DNA of 64,000 nucleotides, taken from positions 1 to 64,000 of the forward strand of contig JAHBSF010000023.1 in the NCBI GenBank assembly GCA_019639255.1. Reading direction: 5' to 3'. The notes beneath the pieces were generated by a model. It was not told the DNA's origin. It ran no database searches and worked only from the letters and a program-made list of their open reading frames with translations. Positions 18,267 to 28,774 of this stretch are shown here, piece by piece (the stretch's first letter is position 1; the number at the start of each line of letters is the position of its first letter). The DNA comes from Acidobacteriota bacterium. GTDB taxonomy: Bacteria; Acidobacteriota; Blastocatellia; RBC074. The position numbers and the translations under genes were made by a program.

Positions 18267-19697
18267 ATGCACAAAACTCCGAGTGATGGATACAGTCTGA
18301 CGCTGAGATTGCGATTCGCCAACCGGCCCGGTATGCTCGGCCGCGTTACATCTACCATCGGCGAGGCGGGCGGCGACATAGGCGCGGTGGATATCGTAGA
18401 GGCCGGCGGCGGGCAGATCATACGCGATATAACCGTAGCAGCCGGTGACGAAACGCACGGCGAAGAGATTGTCGCGACTGTCGCCAAACTGCCCGATGTT
18501 ACGGTGGTAAACGTATCGGATCGCGTATTTCTCCGGCATCTCGGCGGAAAGATCGAGATCCGCAACAAGCGCCCGCTGCAAACGCGCGCCGATCTGTCGA
18601 TGGCCTACACGCCGGGCGTAGCTCGCGTATGCATGGCCATACACAACGATCCGCAGAAGGTATTCAACCTCACGATCAAGCGCAACACGATCGCCGTTGT
18701 CACCGACGGCACGGCAGTGCTCGGGCTCGGCGACATAGGGCCGGCCGCGGCGCTTCCCGTGATGGAAGGCAAGGCGATGCTGTTCAAGGAATTCGGCGGC
18801 GTCGATGCATTCCCCATATGTCTGGATACAAAAGATCCGGATGAAATCGTGCGCACGGTGAAGGCGATTGCGCCGGGCCTCGGCGGAATCAATCTCGAAG
18901 ACATTTCCGCGCCGCGCTGCTTTGAAATCGAAGACCGATTGAAAAGCGAACTCGATATCCCGGTGTTTCACGACGATCAGCACGGCACCGCGGTAGTGGT
19001 GCTTGCCGCGCTCATCAACGCATTGAAGATCGTCGAGAAGAGAATCGAGGACATCAAGGTCGTAGTTTCGGGCGTAGGCGCTGCGGGCGTGGCCTGCTCG
19101 AAGATACTGATAAACGCCGGAGTCAAAAACATCATCGGATGCGATCGCGCCGGGGCCATTTACAGCGGCCGCACCGAACACATGAACACGGCGAAACAGT
19201 GGTACGCCGAGAATACAAATCCCGAAGGTCTGCGCGGCAAACTCGGCGAGGTGATCGCGGGCGCGGATCTTTATCTCGGGCTTTCGGGACCGGGCACGAT
19301 CGAGGCCGACGCGCTGTCGCGCATGAACCGCGACGCAATAGTTTTTGCGCTGGCAAATCCGACGCCGGAAATCATGCCCGAAGACGCCGCGCCATATGTG
19401 CGCGTAATGGCTACGGGCCGCTCCGACTACCCGAACCAGATAAACAACGTGCTGTGTTTTCCCGGAATTTTCCGGGGCGCGCTCGATTGCCGCGCCTCCG
19501 ACATAAACGAGGAGATGAAACTCGCCGCCGCGTACGCCATCGCTGCAATCGTGAGCGATGATGAACTGAGCACGGATTACATCATCCCCTCGGTATTCAA
19601 CCGCCGCGTAGCTCCCGCAGTGGCCGCAGGCGTCGAGGACGCAGCGCGCCGCACGGGAGTTGCACGCAGGGGCAAAGAAAACTGGCAGGAGTCCTGA
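18267..19697 (+). CDS. Malic enzyme with N-terminal ACT domain
   Basis: A 476-residue NAD(P)-dependent malic enzyme converting malate to pyruvate, CO2 and reduced cofactor. Residues about 8-85 form an ACT domain (LRLRFANRPGMLGRVTSTI). The catalytic part shows AYTPGVARVC, TDGTAVLGLGDIGP, catalytic-site KALLFK-like KAMLFKEFGG, DDQHGTAVVVLAAL and the Rossmann motif GVGAAGVACSKIL. ACT fusion is a recognised subclass and suggests allosteric control by an amino acid. No phosphotransacetylase domain is present, unlike MaeB of enterobacteria. The ribosome site is weak. It stands alone. Confidence 0.93.
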   Translation: MHKTPSDGYSLTLRLRFANRPGMLGRVTSTIGEAGGDIGAVDIVEAGGGQIIRDITVAAGDETHGEEIVATVAKLPDVTVVNVSDRVFLRHLGGKIEIRNKRPLQTRADLSMAYTPGVARVCMAIHNDPQKVFNLTIKRNTIAVVTDGTAVLGLGDIGPAAALPVMEGKAMLFKEFGGVDAFPICLDTKDPDEIVRTVKAIAPGLGGINLEDISAPRCFEIEDRLKSELDIPVFHDDQHGTAVVVLAALINALKIVEKRIEDIKVVVSGVGAAGVACSKILINAGVKNIIGCDRAGAIYSGRTEHMNTAKQWYAENTNPEGLRGKLGEVIAGADLYLGLSGPGTIEADALSRMNRDAIVFALANPTPEIMPEDAAPYVRVMATGRSDYPNQINNVLCFPGIFRGALDCRASDINEEMKLAAAYAIAAIVSDDELSTDYIIPSVFNRRVAPAVAAGVEDAARRTGVARRGKENWQES

Positions 19698-19759
19698 CGG
19701 AAATCCGCTGCCATTTTCCGTTTATTTCTGCGGCTTCCGGGGTTTCTTTATTTCCTGAC

Positions 19760-20767
19760 ATGTTTCTGCGTCGAATAGTGCATATCAGAAAGATCGAGTT
19801 ACTGCCGCCGGCGGTTGCAGCGGCGTTTCTCGTAGTTGCTATTGCCGCGGATACAGATCTGCATCCGGAAGAAAAGGCCTTGAATTTTCTCATCCGCGAG
19901 GTGCCGGCCTGGCGACGGGAGAACGGATGCTTTTCCTGCCACAACAACGGGGATGCGGCGCGTGCATTGTATGTGGCTTCCCGCAAGGGTTTCATTATTC
20001 CGGCCGTTGCACTCGCTGAAACGACGGCCTGGCTCAAAAATCCGGATCGCTGGGACGACAACAAGGGTGATCCGGCCTCGAGCGACAAGCAACTCGCCGA
20101 TGTGCAGTTCGGTGCTGCACTGCTTGCCGCGGTCGAATCGGCTCACATTTCGGACCGAAACCCGCTCGCGCAGGCTGCGCGAAGGATCGTTGCCGGACAG
20201 TCTTCGGATGGTTCCTGGCCAATAGACGCCGGATCCGGGCTCGGATCGCCCGCAACTTACGGGGCCGCGCTCGCTACACAATTCGCACTCAGGACGCTGC
20301 GCTCCGCAGATCTCGCGGAAACGCGCCAATCCGAACGCCGCGCCGAACGCTTCTTGCTCGAAGCGCCGGTAAACAATACCCCGTCGGCTTCGGCGCTGTT
20401 GCTCGCCTTCTCATCGGCGACCGACGACGCGGATAAAAAACGCAAACGCGATGAATGCCTGGAGTATCTGATCTCGTCGCAAACCAGCGACGGCGGCTGG
20501 GGTCCGTATCGTGCATCGCCGCCGGAAGCCTTCGATACGGCATTGGCGCTCGTTGCGCTCTCTTTTATTGAGAAAACGTCCGATATGGATATTGAGAAAC
20601 GGGTGGATATGGAGCGAATGATACGCCGCGGACGCCAATATCTGATCGCGCAGCAACGGGCGGACGGAAGCTGGATCGAGACCACGAGGCCCTCGGGCGG
20701 AGAAAGCTATGCGCAGCGCCTTTCGACCACCGGCTGGGCGACGATAGCTCTGCTTGAAACGAAATGA
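19760..20767 (+). CDS. Secreted QW-repeat (prenyltransferase-like) protein with CxxCH
   Basis: A 335-residue protein with an N-terminal membrane or signal segment (LPPAVAAAFLVVAIA). Three QW-type motifs of the squalene-cyclase/prenyltransferase alpha-toroid follow: QSSDGSWPIDAGSG, QTSDGGWGPYRASPPEAFDTA and QRADGSWIE...STTGWATIAL. Just after the membrane segment is CFSCHNN, a CxxCH c-type haem attachment motif. No DxDD-type cyclase motif is seen, so cyclase activity is doubtful. Such haem-plus-toroid proteins may be periplasmic redox or binding proteins; the function is not known. Convergent with the next gene. Confidence 0.7.
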   Translation: MFLRRIVHIRKIELLPPAVAAAFLVVAIAADTDLHPEEKALNFLIREVPAWRRENGCFSCHNNGDAARALYVASRKGFIIPAVALAETTAWLKNPDRWDDNKGDPASSDKQLADVQFGAALLAAVESAHISDRNPLAQAARRIVAGQSSDGSWPIDAGSGLGSPATYGAALATQFALRTLRSADLAETRQSERRAERFLLEAPVNNTPSASALLLAFSSATDDADKKRKRDECLEYLISSQTSDGGWGPYRASPPEAFDTALALVALSFIEKTSDMDIEKRVDMERMIRRGRQYLIAQQRADGSWIETTRPSGGESYAQRLSTTGWATIALLETK

Positions 20768-20776
20768 CCCGATCGT

Positions 20777-21949
20777 TCAACGGATCTCGAATGGAAGCCT
20801 GACCGTCTGTATCTTCAGGCGCCGGTCGATGCCTTCAAAGAGATCGACTTCGAACGGCTTGCCGATGTTGTTTCCCGCGAGATCCTCGATCGTAGTCTGA
20901 ACGGCGATATGATACCGGCCGCCGCGCCAGTCGATATCCGGAGCAAACATCCAGAGTCTTTCTTCATCCGCAAGCGATGCTTTCCCCTCGACTCGCCGGC
21001 TCGATTCGTCCTCGACCCAAATTACGCGCAGCGCAAGCGCGGAATCCATGGGTTCCGCGAAGTCTACGGTCAGCGGATCGCGCGTTCCTGCGGGCGGCGT
21101 ATGAATCCGCCAGCGCGACGGTACGGGCGGCTCGCGATCCGGGGGAGCGACGGAGAAGTTCTTTTCGAAGTTCTCGCGCAGCATCACTCCGTTTGCATCC
21201 CGCCACTGCCGGTCGATGACCAGGGTATAGCGTTTGCCGGTTTCGAGCGACGGGCCGATTTCTTCGAGCGGCAGGACGCCTCGCTTGATCCTTCCCGGGT
21301 CGATGAAAAGCGTCAACCGCGTCATTTCTCCATCCCACAATTCCTCGTCGATCTCCAGAAACGGAAGCTCGATTGCGCGCCCGCCGGCGTCGAGCAGGCG
21401 AATATGGTCGTAAATTCGCCCCCGGCTCATCGGCGCGGAAAAGTGAATATAGAATTTCAGGAGATTTTCCGGCAGCGTATCGGCGCTCGGATAGATGCGG
21501 CTGACCGTCGTCGTTGCAGCGCGTTCCGGCCGCGGCCGCCGGTAAACCGCGGATACGGTCTGAATATGCGACCGCTGCGCTCCGGGCAACAGGTGCGGAT
21601 TGAATACGGCCCGGTATGAAAGACCGGGTTCGAGCGGAAAGCGCGGCGTGAATCGCACTGCGTTTCCCTCGATGCTGTAAGCGCCGAGCATCGGAAGAGC
21701 AGGTAGCGCGCTCGGTGCGCCCTCCGCCTCCGTGTACACGGCGAAGAGTTGCTGCCACTTCGCCTGCGACCACGCACCCTGTCTCAGACGCCGCAAGGCG
21801 CTGTGGTCGATGCCCGAGACCTCCGCTACGGCGCGCGCCGCCTCCGCCGGATCAACGATCCACCGGATGGAGATCGGATTCTGCACCGCAAATGACGGCG
21901 ACTGACACAGCAGACCCGCAGCAAGAACCAAAGCGAGAACGCGGAACAA
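20777..21949 (-). CDS. Secreted protein with SbsA-like Ig domains
   Basis: About 390 residues. Repeated beta-sandwich features typical of SbsA/Big_5-type Ig modules are seen: FYIHFSAPMSRGRIYDHIRL, GKRYTLVIDRQWRDANG and LTVDFAEPMDSALALRVI. A TTG start at 21949 gives a clean signal peptide (FRVLALVLAAGLLCQSPSFA). The only upstream ATG (22033) would place about 28 N-terminal residues entirely inside an intergenic inverted repeat, so it is less likely. It lies 26 bp after a propeller-like protein and may be co-transcribed. The function is unknown; extracytoplasmic location is inferred. Confidence 0.65.
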   Translation of the reverse strand: MFRVLALVLAAGLLCQSPSFAVQNPISIRWIVDPAEAARAVAEVSGIDHSALRRLRQGAWSQAKWQQLFAVYTEAEGAPSALPALPMLGAYSIEGNAVRFTPRFPLEPGLSYRAVFNPHLLPGAQRSHIQTVSAVYRRPRPERAATTTVSRIYPSADTLPENLLKFYIHFSAPMSRGRIYDHIRLLDAGGRAIELPFLEIDEELWDGEMTRLTLFIDPGRIKRGVLPLEEIGPSLETGKRYTLVIDRQWRDANGVMLRENFEKNFSVAPPDREPPVPSRWRIHTPPAGTRDPLTVDFAEPMDSALALRVIWVEDESSRRVEGKASLADEERLWMFAPDIDWRGGRYHIAVQTTIEDLAGNNIGKPFEVDLFEGIDRRLKIQTVRLPFEIR

Positions 21950-22055
21950 ACGAAAATGAACGGAACATACGGAAACAGAATGAGGGGCCTCTTTCTTTGC
22001 GTTCTTTGCGTTCTTTCCGTACTTTCCGTTCATTTCCGTTTGTTCCGCGTTCTGC
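21935..22055. repeat. ACGGAACAA-family inverted repeat, GAACGCGG variant
   Basis: Both arms carry the variant end GAACGCGGAACAAACG or its complement. The left end runs into the signal-peptide coding start of the minus-strand gene. Confidence 0.8.
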
Positions 22056-22059
22056 TCAT

Positions 22060-23181
22060 TTAGGGCAGCGGGAGTGCTTCGAGATTGAGCGAGCCGCTTT
22101 CGCTGCGGCGCACTACGGCGACGCGTTTGTCGTCGAAGCGGTCGAGTTGTTCGACGCCCGTCCAGCCCGCGATGGTTTCGAACGCCAGTCCCTTGACGCC
22201 GCCATCGGGCACGGGTTGCGTGATGCTCTCGGCCTGCGAGATCCTGCCGAGGTCGATCTTCATCACGCCGCGGCTGTTGTTGGCCATCAGCACCCAGGGT
22301 TTGCCGTCCTTTTCATAAACGATCATGTCGAGCGGCCGGTTGCGGTTGCCGAGTTCAGCGATCGTTTTGCCCTGAATTTTCGCGCCGGGTTTCAACTGGC
22401 TTATCGGAAATTGCACAAGCGGGGTGCAGGTGTATGCCGCAAGCAGATGCGGCTGACCGCCGATGCGAAACTGCGTGAAAGTGCGTACAGGGGATCGGGT
22501 CTCAAACCGGCCGTGCGCGCCGTGATAGATCTCGACCTGGGCGCCGTTTTCTACCGTCTGGAAGGGGAACGGCACGGCTCGAAGGGTCGATGCGAATTCT
22601 TCATTCGCCAGCCCCGCCACCAGCACCCGCCCGTCGAAGTACTCCAGATCGGTTATCGACTCCCTGCGCGGGTTGCTCTGGCGGTTGCCCTGACCGATCA
22701 GGCCGTCAACGGGGGGATCGGGCAGATCCGCGCGAGAAAATTTCACCTTGTCGGTCGAAATAACATCCATCTTCCCGTCCGTCTTCACGCGCACCAGCAC
22801 GGGAATGGCGTCGGGGCCGCGCCCGCGCGAAACCGACAGGTAGGCGTTTTGCGAGAGCGGATTGATTGCCAGGTCTTCAATCAGGATCTGATCGGGCGCC
22901 GTGCCGAGCAGCGCACTGATCTTTTCATTCACACCCTCTACCCTGAAGGCGCCCGAGCCGCCGCCGGATTTCACATCGCCGGTTGCAATGGCGATTATGG
23001 CCGCGGCTTTCGTATCGGCGACAAACAGTATGCCGTCCGGACCGAAGGCAAGCGGTCCGACCGATTTGAATTCGACCTTGCCCTCTTTCATTCCCGAAGC
23101 CGAACGCGCGGCGTCCGCATTGTGAATGAGAAGACCCGGGACGCAGACGACAAGCGCGAGATACAGCGCATAACGTTTCAT
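22060..23181 (-). CDS. Secreted beta-propeller-like protein
   Basis: About 373 residues with a signal peptide (MKRYALYLALVVCVPGLLIHNADA). The mature part has repeated blade-like strands such as VGPLAFGPDGILFVADTKAA and LEYFDGRVLVAGLANEEFA, and a statement-like terminal blade (LDRFDDKRVAVVRRSESG). This resembles WD40/NHL or YVTN propellers, but no catalytic motif is visible. It sits directly downstream of the TonB receptor on the same strand, separated by inverted repeats, and might bind a ligand at the cell surface. The function is unknown. Confidence 0.6.
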   Translation of the reverse strand: MKRYALYLALVVCVPGLLIHNADAARSASGMKEGKVEFKSVGPLAFGPDGILFVADTKAAAIIAIATGDVKSGGGSGAFRVEGVNEKISALLGTAPDQILIEDLAINPLSQNAYLSVSRGRGPDAIPVLVRVKTDGKMDVISTDKVKFSRADLPDPPVDGLIGQGNRQSNPRRESITDLEYFDGRVLVAGLANEEFASTLRAVPFPFQTVENGAQVEIYHGAHGRFETRSPVRTFTQFRIGGQPHLLAAYTCTPLVQFPISQLKPGAKIQGKTIAELGNRNRPLDMIVYEKDGKPWVLMANNSRGVMKIDLGRISQAESITQPVPDGGVKGLAFETIAGWTGVEQLDRFDDKRVAVVRRSESGSLNLEALPLP

Positions 23182-23217
23182 AAAGCACTCCTTACCCGGT
23201 TTGGGAATAAAATATAA

Positions 23218-23293
23218 ACACGGAATACACGGAACGAAAATTACGAAACGGGCGAATGGTTTTTGCCGCAACTTCCGCGTGTTCGGTGTATCC
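23218..23293. repeat. ACGGAACAA-family repeat, degenerate copy
   Basis: Imperfect hairpin with ACACGGAATACACGG and CCGCGTGTTCGGTGTATCC, immediately beside a full copy. Confidence 0.5.
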
Positions 23294-23297
23294 TGCG

Positions 23298-23440
23298 AGC
23301 AATTCTCAGTTTAGGAGGAAAGAAAGATAACGGAACAAACGAAATTAGACGCAACAAACGGAAATATTCGACTTTTCCGTAATTTTCGTTTCATTTCGTT
23401 TGTTCCGTTATCTTTCTTTCCTCCTAAACTGAGAATTGCT
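23298..23440. repeat. ACGGAACAA-family inverted repeat with extended ends
   Basis: About 143-bp near-palindrome with the long extension AGCAATTCTCAGTTTAGGAG on both arms. Compared with the extended copy at 9946-10090, both arms here carry the same change (AAAGAAAG for AAAGAGAG), so pairing is preserved. Confidence 0.92.
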
Positions 23441-23441
23441 G

Positions 23442-26400
23442 TCAGAACTGGAACCTTGCCGTCAACTGCACGCGGCGCGGATAGTTCTCCTGCGTTCCGG
23501 CGGTGATCTGCCCGAAGGCGGCCTGCGCCGGGTTGAGGTTTATCTGTCCGGTGAACAACAGCGGATGGTTGAAGGCGTTCAGGAGTTCGGCGCGGAACTG
23601 GAATTCCTTCCGGCTCTCGCCGATGAACGTCTTCTTGATGAAACCGATGTCGACGTTGTTGACCTTGTCGGCCCTGATGGATCCGAAGCGAAACGGGAAG
23701 GTCCGGACATTAGATGCGAGTTGCTCGGCCGCTACGCGGTTGAATCCCGCATCGACGTTGATCCATTTCTCGACCGTCTGCTGATTGCGGGGCAGCCGAA
23801 TGTTTTTAACGTCGCCCGTAAAGATTACGTTGCCCCAGTTGAGCGCCGGACCGCTCTGGAACGTGTAGATGCCCGACACCTGCCAGCCGCTGATCAGGTA
23901 GGACCCCACCCCGCTGATGCTCGAACCGATGGCGCGGTTCTTGCCGAAGGGCAGCTCCCATATACCGCTTGCCACGAAACGGTGCGGACGGTCGTCGGGG
24001 GCGATGACTTCCACCGGCCGCGTATCGGCCGGATTGAGATACTCCACGGCTTCCATAAACTTCGAGAACGTGTAGCTCGCCTGCAGCGTGTAGCCGCGGG
24101 TAAAGCGCTTCTCAACCTGCATCTGCATCGAGTGGTACCACGAATAACCCTGATTGGTCGTCGTGTTCACTGCATCGAAGTGCGGGAACGGACGCAGCAA
24201 TCGCTCGCGCGCTATGTTGGCTCCGGCCAGGAACGTGCCCGTCGGCACCAGGCCCGCAAACGGGTTGGGCAGGTTCTGGGACAGATAGTTGATTCGCGCC
24301 TGATCGCGCGTCGGACTCGTGCTCAGGTGCTGCAGCGGAGTGGCGTTTATATTACGCGTGATTTCGATGTGTGTGCCGCGATTGCCGACGTAGGTGATTT
24401 CGCCTACGAATCCCATCGGAAGTTCGCGCTGGAAGCCCACTTGCCACCGCTGCATATAGGGCGAGAGCGGATTCGGATTGAAGAACGTGATGCTTTGACC
24501 CAGGAACGTCGCGATGCCCGCGGCCGCGCCTACGGGCTGCCGCAACCCGTTCTGGAACGGATTCGAGAGCGTTTCGATAAAGTTCAAGCCGTTGTTGAGC
24601 GTCACGTTGAGCAGCGTGTTGGTGCTGAAACCGCTTTGTACGACGTCGCCGCGGCGCTGGCCGAGGAAGCCGAAGAAGATGCCGTAGCCGCCGCGCATGA
24701 CGGTCTTGTCGTTTACCTTGAAGGCGAATCCGAAGCGCGGCATGAAGTTCTTCTTCGGAGTCGTGTAAAGCCCGCGCGGTTCACCGCCGACTCCGGCGAA
24801 GTTCAATCCGCCGCGCACGAGGAACTGCGAGGCCGGAATTTCGGGCGTCGGATTGTTGGCGTATCGCGCCTGCACCTGCGACTCGAAGGCCTGCGAAGCT
24901 CCGAATGCAAAGCCGCGCACGCTGCGGTTGAAACGCTCCGTGAGCGGAGATTCAATCTCGTACCTGAGGCCGATGTTGAGCGTAAGCCGCGTGTTTACGC
25001 GCCAGTCGTCGTGTATGTACAGGCCCGTGGTTGTGGACTGTTCGGCGTAGCTCGCGGGCTGATTGATCTGGCCCGAAGTCGGGATGCCCAGAAGAAACGC
25101 GGCGAATGAAAACCCGAGCTGCGTCGGGAACGGCGCGTTGTCGAGAGGCCCGCGCGTGTAGGTTGCATCGAAGTTGAACTCGCCCGACTGGTTGTTGCTG
25201 TAAAAGAAACTGTTTTCGCGATACGAACGGAACTCGGTGCCGAACTTTACGGCGTGCGCGCCCGAAATCTTCGTCACCTGACCTACGAACGAATGCGTGT
25301 CGTTAGGCCGGAAATCGGCGCCGAACCCCGTTCCCTGATACCCGCTGATGTTGAAGCGCGGGAACCTTCTGATGTTCTCGTCGATCAGATTGGTGAAGGA
25401 TGACGGAAATCCGAGCGTGGTCGAATCGAAGCCGTGATTCGCGGGGTTGGTATCGTCTACGCGAATGAACCGGTTGTAGCCGTACCGAACATTGAGCACC
25501 ATCGACGGCGTGACCGTGTATACGTGATCGAACACGCCCTGCCGCGAAATGAACTGGAACAGCGAACCGGTGGCGAGGTTGCCGTAGTAGTTGTTGTAGT
25601 CGCTGTTGCGATCGTACCAGCTTGTACGGGCGAATATACGGTGCTTTTCGTTGAGCACGTGATCCACGCGTATCGTGTGCGAATAGTAAATCGCGCGTTC
25701 CTTCAGGCCCGGCTGCTGGAAGTTGCCCGTGCCGTCTGCGCCGGTGGCGTTGCTTGTAGGCCTCGGCAGGTAATTATCCACAAAGTTTTTGGCGATCGGA
25801 TTGATCAGCGCCTGCGGGATGATGTTGCCGGGGAACGGATCCTGCTGGAACCGGCCTCCCGCTACGGCGCGGCGCGTAAACGGGTTGTAGATCTGATACT
25901 GCGATCCGAGCGCGAGCAGCTCCGAGAAATCGCCGCTGCGCATCCTCTCGGTCGGGATGTTGAACGTTCCGTTGTTGCGCGGCCGCGCTTCGCGTATCCC
26001 CTCGAAGCCGTAAAAGAAGAACGTCTTGTTGCGTCCCTGATAGACTTTCGGCACCCATACGGGGCCGCCTATTGTGCCGCCGAACCGGTGATAGTAGAAG
26101 TCGGGCAGCGGCTGGCGGTTGCGGTTCGAGAAAAAGTCGTTGGCCGATGTGCCCGGAGTGAAGTTCGTGTAATAGGCGGTGCCGCGAAACTCGTTGCTTC
26201 CGGACTTGATGCTCAGGTTCGTAACGCCGCCTTCGGTGTTGCCGAGGCTTGCGTCGAAGGTTGCGGTCTGCACCTTGAACTCAAGCACGGTGTCCTGCGG
26301 CGGAACGAACGAGGAAATGACCTCGCCCGCATTCGCCGTAGCCGTGCTCGATGCGCCGTCGATCGTCAGGTCGCTGCGGTTGGCGCGAGTGCCGTCCATC

Positions 26401-26969
26401 GAGTAACCGACGATATGGGTCGGTTCGAAGGGACGGTCGAGGCGCTGGCTCCTCGTGAAGGAGACGCCGGCCGACAGGCCTATCAGAGCGTAGGGATCGC
26501 CGTGGCCTATGGGCAACTCGGCGATGCGCCGCGCATCGACTACCTGCCCGAGCGAAGACGAAGTGGTGTCGAGCAGGGGCGCGTCGCCCGTTATAGTAAC
26601 CGTTTCGCCCACGTCTCCGACCTCGAGCGCGATGTTGATTTCCAGCGAATCGTTTACGCGCAGCAGTATGCCTTCGCGCACGTACTTCTTGAAGCCCGCA
26701 ACCTCGACCGTGATCTGGTAGGCGCCCGGCAGAAGGAACGGCGCCTGATAAAGTCCGGTATCGTTGGACTGCGCCGTTACGGTAGTCCCCATCGCGGTGT
26801 TTGTGATCTTTACCGCCGCACCGGGCACCGAAGCCCGGCTTGTGTCCGTTACGAGCCCCGAAATCGTTCCGCGCGCTTCCTGCGCGAATGTCGGATCGGG
26901 GATGAATGCGACCGCAGCGACTACAGCCGCCAGGGCCAGAACGCGCATTAAGAGTCCTCGACTGTTCAT
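23442..26969 (-). CDS. TonB-dependent receptor, Oar-like, with carboxypeptidase-regulatory domain
   Basis: A 1175-residue outer-membrane receptor. Signal peptide (about 1-29, ending PTFAQE), then a CarboxypepD_reg beta-sandwich (about 33-115: [20 protein letters not shown]), a plug (about 125-235: [32 protein letters not shown]) and a large barrel ending in an aromatic residue (QLTARFQF). It lacks an obvious TonB box. Such proteins are abundant in Acidobacteriota and import or bind large substrates. The location beside pectate lyase and rhamnose genes suggests oligosaccharide uptake; no SusD partner is visible. Strong ribosome site AAGGAG precedes the ATG. Confidence 0.9.
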   Translation of the reverse strand: MNSRGLLMRVLALAAVVAAVAFIPDPTFAQEARGTISGLVTDTSRASVPGAAVKITNTAMGTTVTAQSNDTGLYQAPFLLPGAYQITVEVAGFKKYVREGILLRVNDSLEINIALEVGDVGETVTITGDAPLLDTTSSSLGQVVDARRIAELPIGHGDPYALIGLSAGVSFTRSQRLDRPFEPTHIVGYSMDGTRANRSDLTIDGASSTATANAGEVISSFVPPQDTVLEFKVQTATFDASLGNTEGGVTNLSIKSGSNEFRGTAYYTNFTPGTSANDFFSNRNRQPLPDFYYHRFGGTIGGPVWVPKVYQGRNKTFFFYGFEGIREARPRNNGTFNIPTERMRSGDFSELLALGSQYQIYNPFTRRAVAGGRFQQDPFPGNIIPQALINPIAKNFVDNYLPRPTSNATGADGTGNFQQPGLKERAIYYSHTIRVDHVLNEKHRIFARTSWYDRNSDYNNYYGNLATGSLFQFISRQGVFDHVYTVTPSMVLNVRYGYNRFIRVDDTNPANHGFDSTTLGFPSSFTNLIDENIRRFPRFNISGYQGTGFGADFRPNDTHSFVGQVTKISGAHAVKFGTEFRSYRENSFFYSNNQSGEFNFDATYTRGPLDNAPFPTQLGFSFAAFLLGIPTSGQINQPASYAEQSTTTGLYIHDDWRVNTRLTLNIGLRYEIESPLTERFNRSVRGFAFGASQAFESQVQARYANNPTPEIPASQFLVRGGLNFAGVGGEPRGLYTTPKKNFMPRFGFAFKVNDKTVMRGGYGIFFGFLGQRRGDVVQSGFSTNTLLNVTLNNGLNFIETLSNPFQNGLRQPVGAAAGIATFLGQSITFFNPNPLSPYMQRWQVGFQRELPMGFVGEITYVGNRGTHIEITRNINATPLQHLSTSPTRDQARINYLSQNLPNPFAGLVPTGTFLAGANIARERLLRPFPHFDAVNTTTNQGYSWYHSMQMQVEKRFTRGYTLQASYTFSKFMEAVEYLNPADTRPVEVIAPDDRPHRFVASGIWELPFGKNRAIGSSISGVGSYLISGWQVSGIYTFQSGPALNWGNVIFTGDVKNIRLPRNQQTVEKWINVDAGFNRVAAEQLASNVRTFPFRFGSIRADKVNNVDIGFIKKTFIGESRKEFQFRAELLNAFNHPLLFTGQINLNPAQAAFGQITAGTQENYPRRVQLTARFQF

Positions 26970-27156
26970 ATCTACTCCTTGAGGTGGTGGATCTCGATCT
27001 ATCGTTTCATGCCATGAGGGAAATCATAACCGTCAGTGCTTTGTGTACAGCCGGCCGGACCCAGCTTCCCGCCGGTAAATCTGTGTGAGCAGGGAACGCG
27101 CAATGCGCGGAAATCAACCGAATTCACGTAGTGATCGGCTGCTTCGTGAATAGGGT

Positions 27157-28257
<1,101 letters not shown>

Positions 28258-28269
28258 CTGGGATATATA

Positions 28270-28368
28270 AAGAGAGATAACGGAACAAACGAAAATAGAC
28301 GGAACAGACGGAAATACTCAGTCTTTCCGTGATTTTCGTTTCATTTCGTATGTTCCGTTATCTCTCTT
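28270..28368. repeat. ACGGAACAA-family inverted repeat
   Basis: Full copy between the cupin and pectate lyase genes, arms starting AAGAGAGATAACGGAACA. Confidence 0.9.
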
Positions 28369-28373
28369 CCGTC

Positions 28374-28757
28374 TCACGCTGCGCCCCAATCTCGTAAAGA
28401 TCGATTCAGGAAGTCCTCGCGCACCGGAGTGAAGATGTCGATCAGTATCACTTCCTCTTCGAGCATCACCGCACCGTGGCGGCAGCCCGAAGGGAAGTGA
28501 AGCACGTCGCCCGCGCTTGCAACACGTTCCTCGTCGCCGATCGTGAACCTTACACGCCCGCGCTCTACTATCGTCATCTGCTCGTGCGGATGCGTGTGCG
28601 CCGGGGCTATGATGTGAGGAGCAAAGCGCAAACGGCAGACCATCAACCGCTCGCCGACGATCATCTGTCGCGAGATGCCTTCGCCCAGCGTCTCGACGGG
28701 CACGCGGCTCCAGTCCAGATGCTGCGATTCCAGGCGGTGATCTCCGGATGCGGACAC
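28374..28757 (-). CDS. Cupin-domain protein
   Basis: About 127 residues forming one cupin barrel. Motif 1 metal ligands appear in PAHTHPHEQMTIVERG (three His, one Glu) and motif 2 in HFPSGCRHGAVML. A GTG start at 28757, four bases after AAGGAG, is preferred over an ATG at 28844 that would lie in the upstream ROK gene. It follows the ROK regulator by 17 bp and is probably in its operon. Small cupins near sugar genes are often sugar-acid isomerase-like (KdgF type) or regulatory; a role in uronate metabolism is possible given pectate lyase next door, but unproven. Confidence 0.8.
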   Translation of the reverse strand: MSASGDHRLESQHLDWSRVPVETLGEGISRQMIVGERLMVCRLRFAPHIIAPAHTHPHEQMTIVERGRVRFTIGDEERVASAGDVLHFPSGCRHGAVMLEEEVILIDIFTPVREDFLNRSLRDWGAA

Positions 28758-28774
28758 GAAACTCCTTCTCCCCG

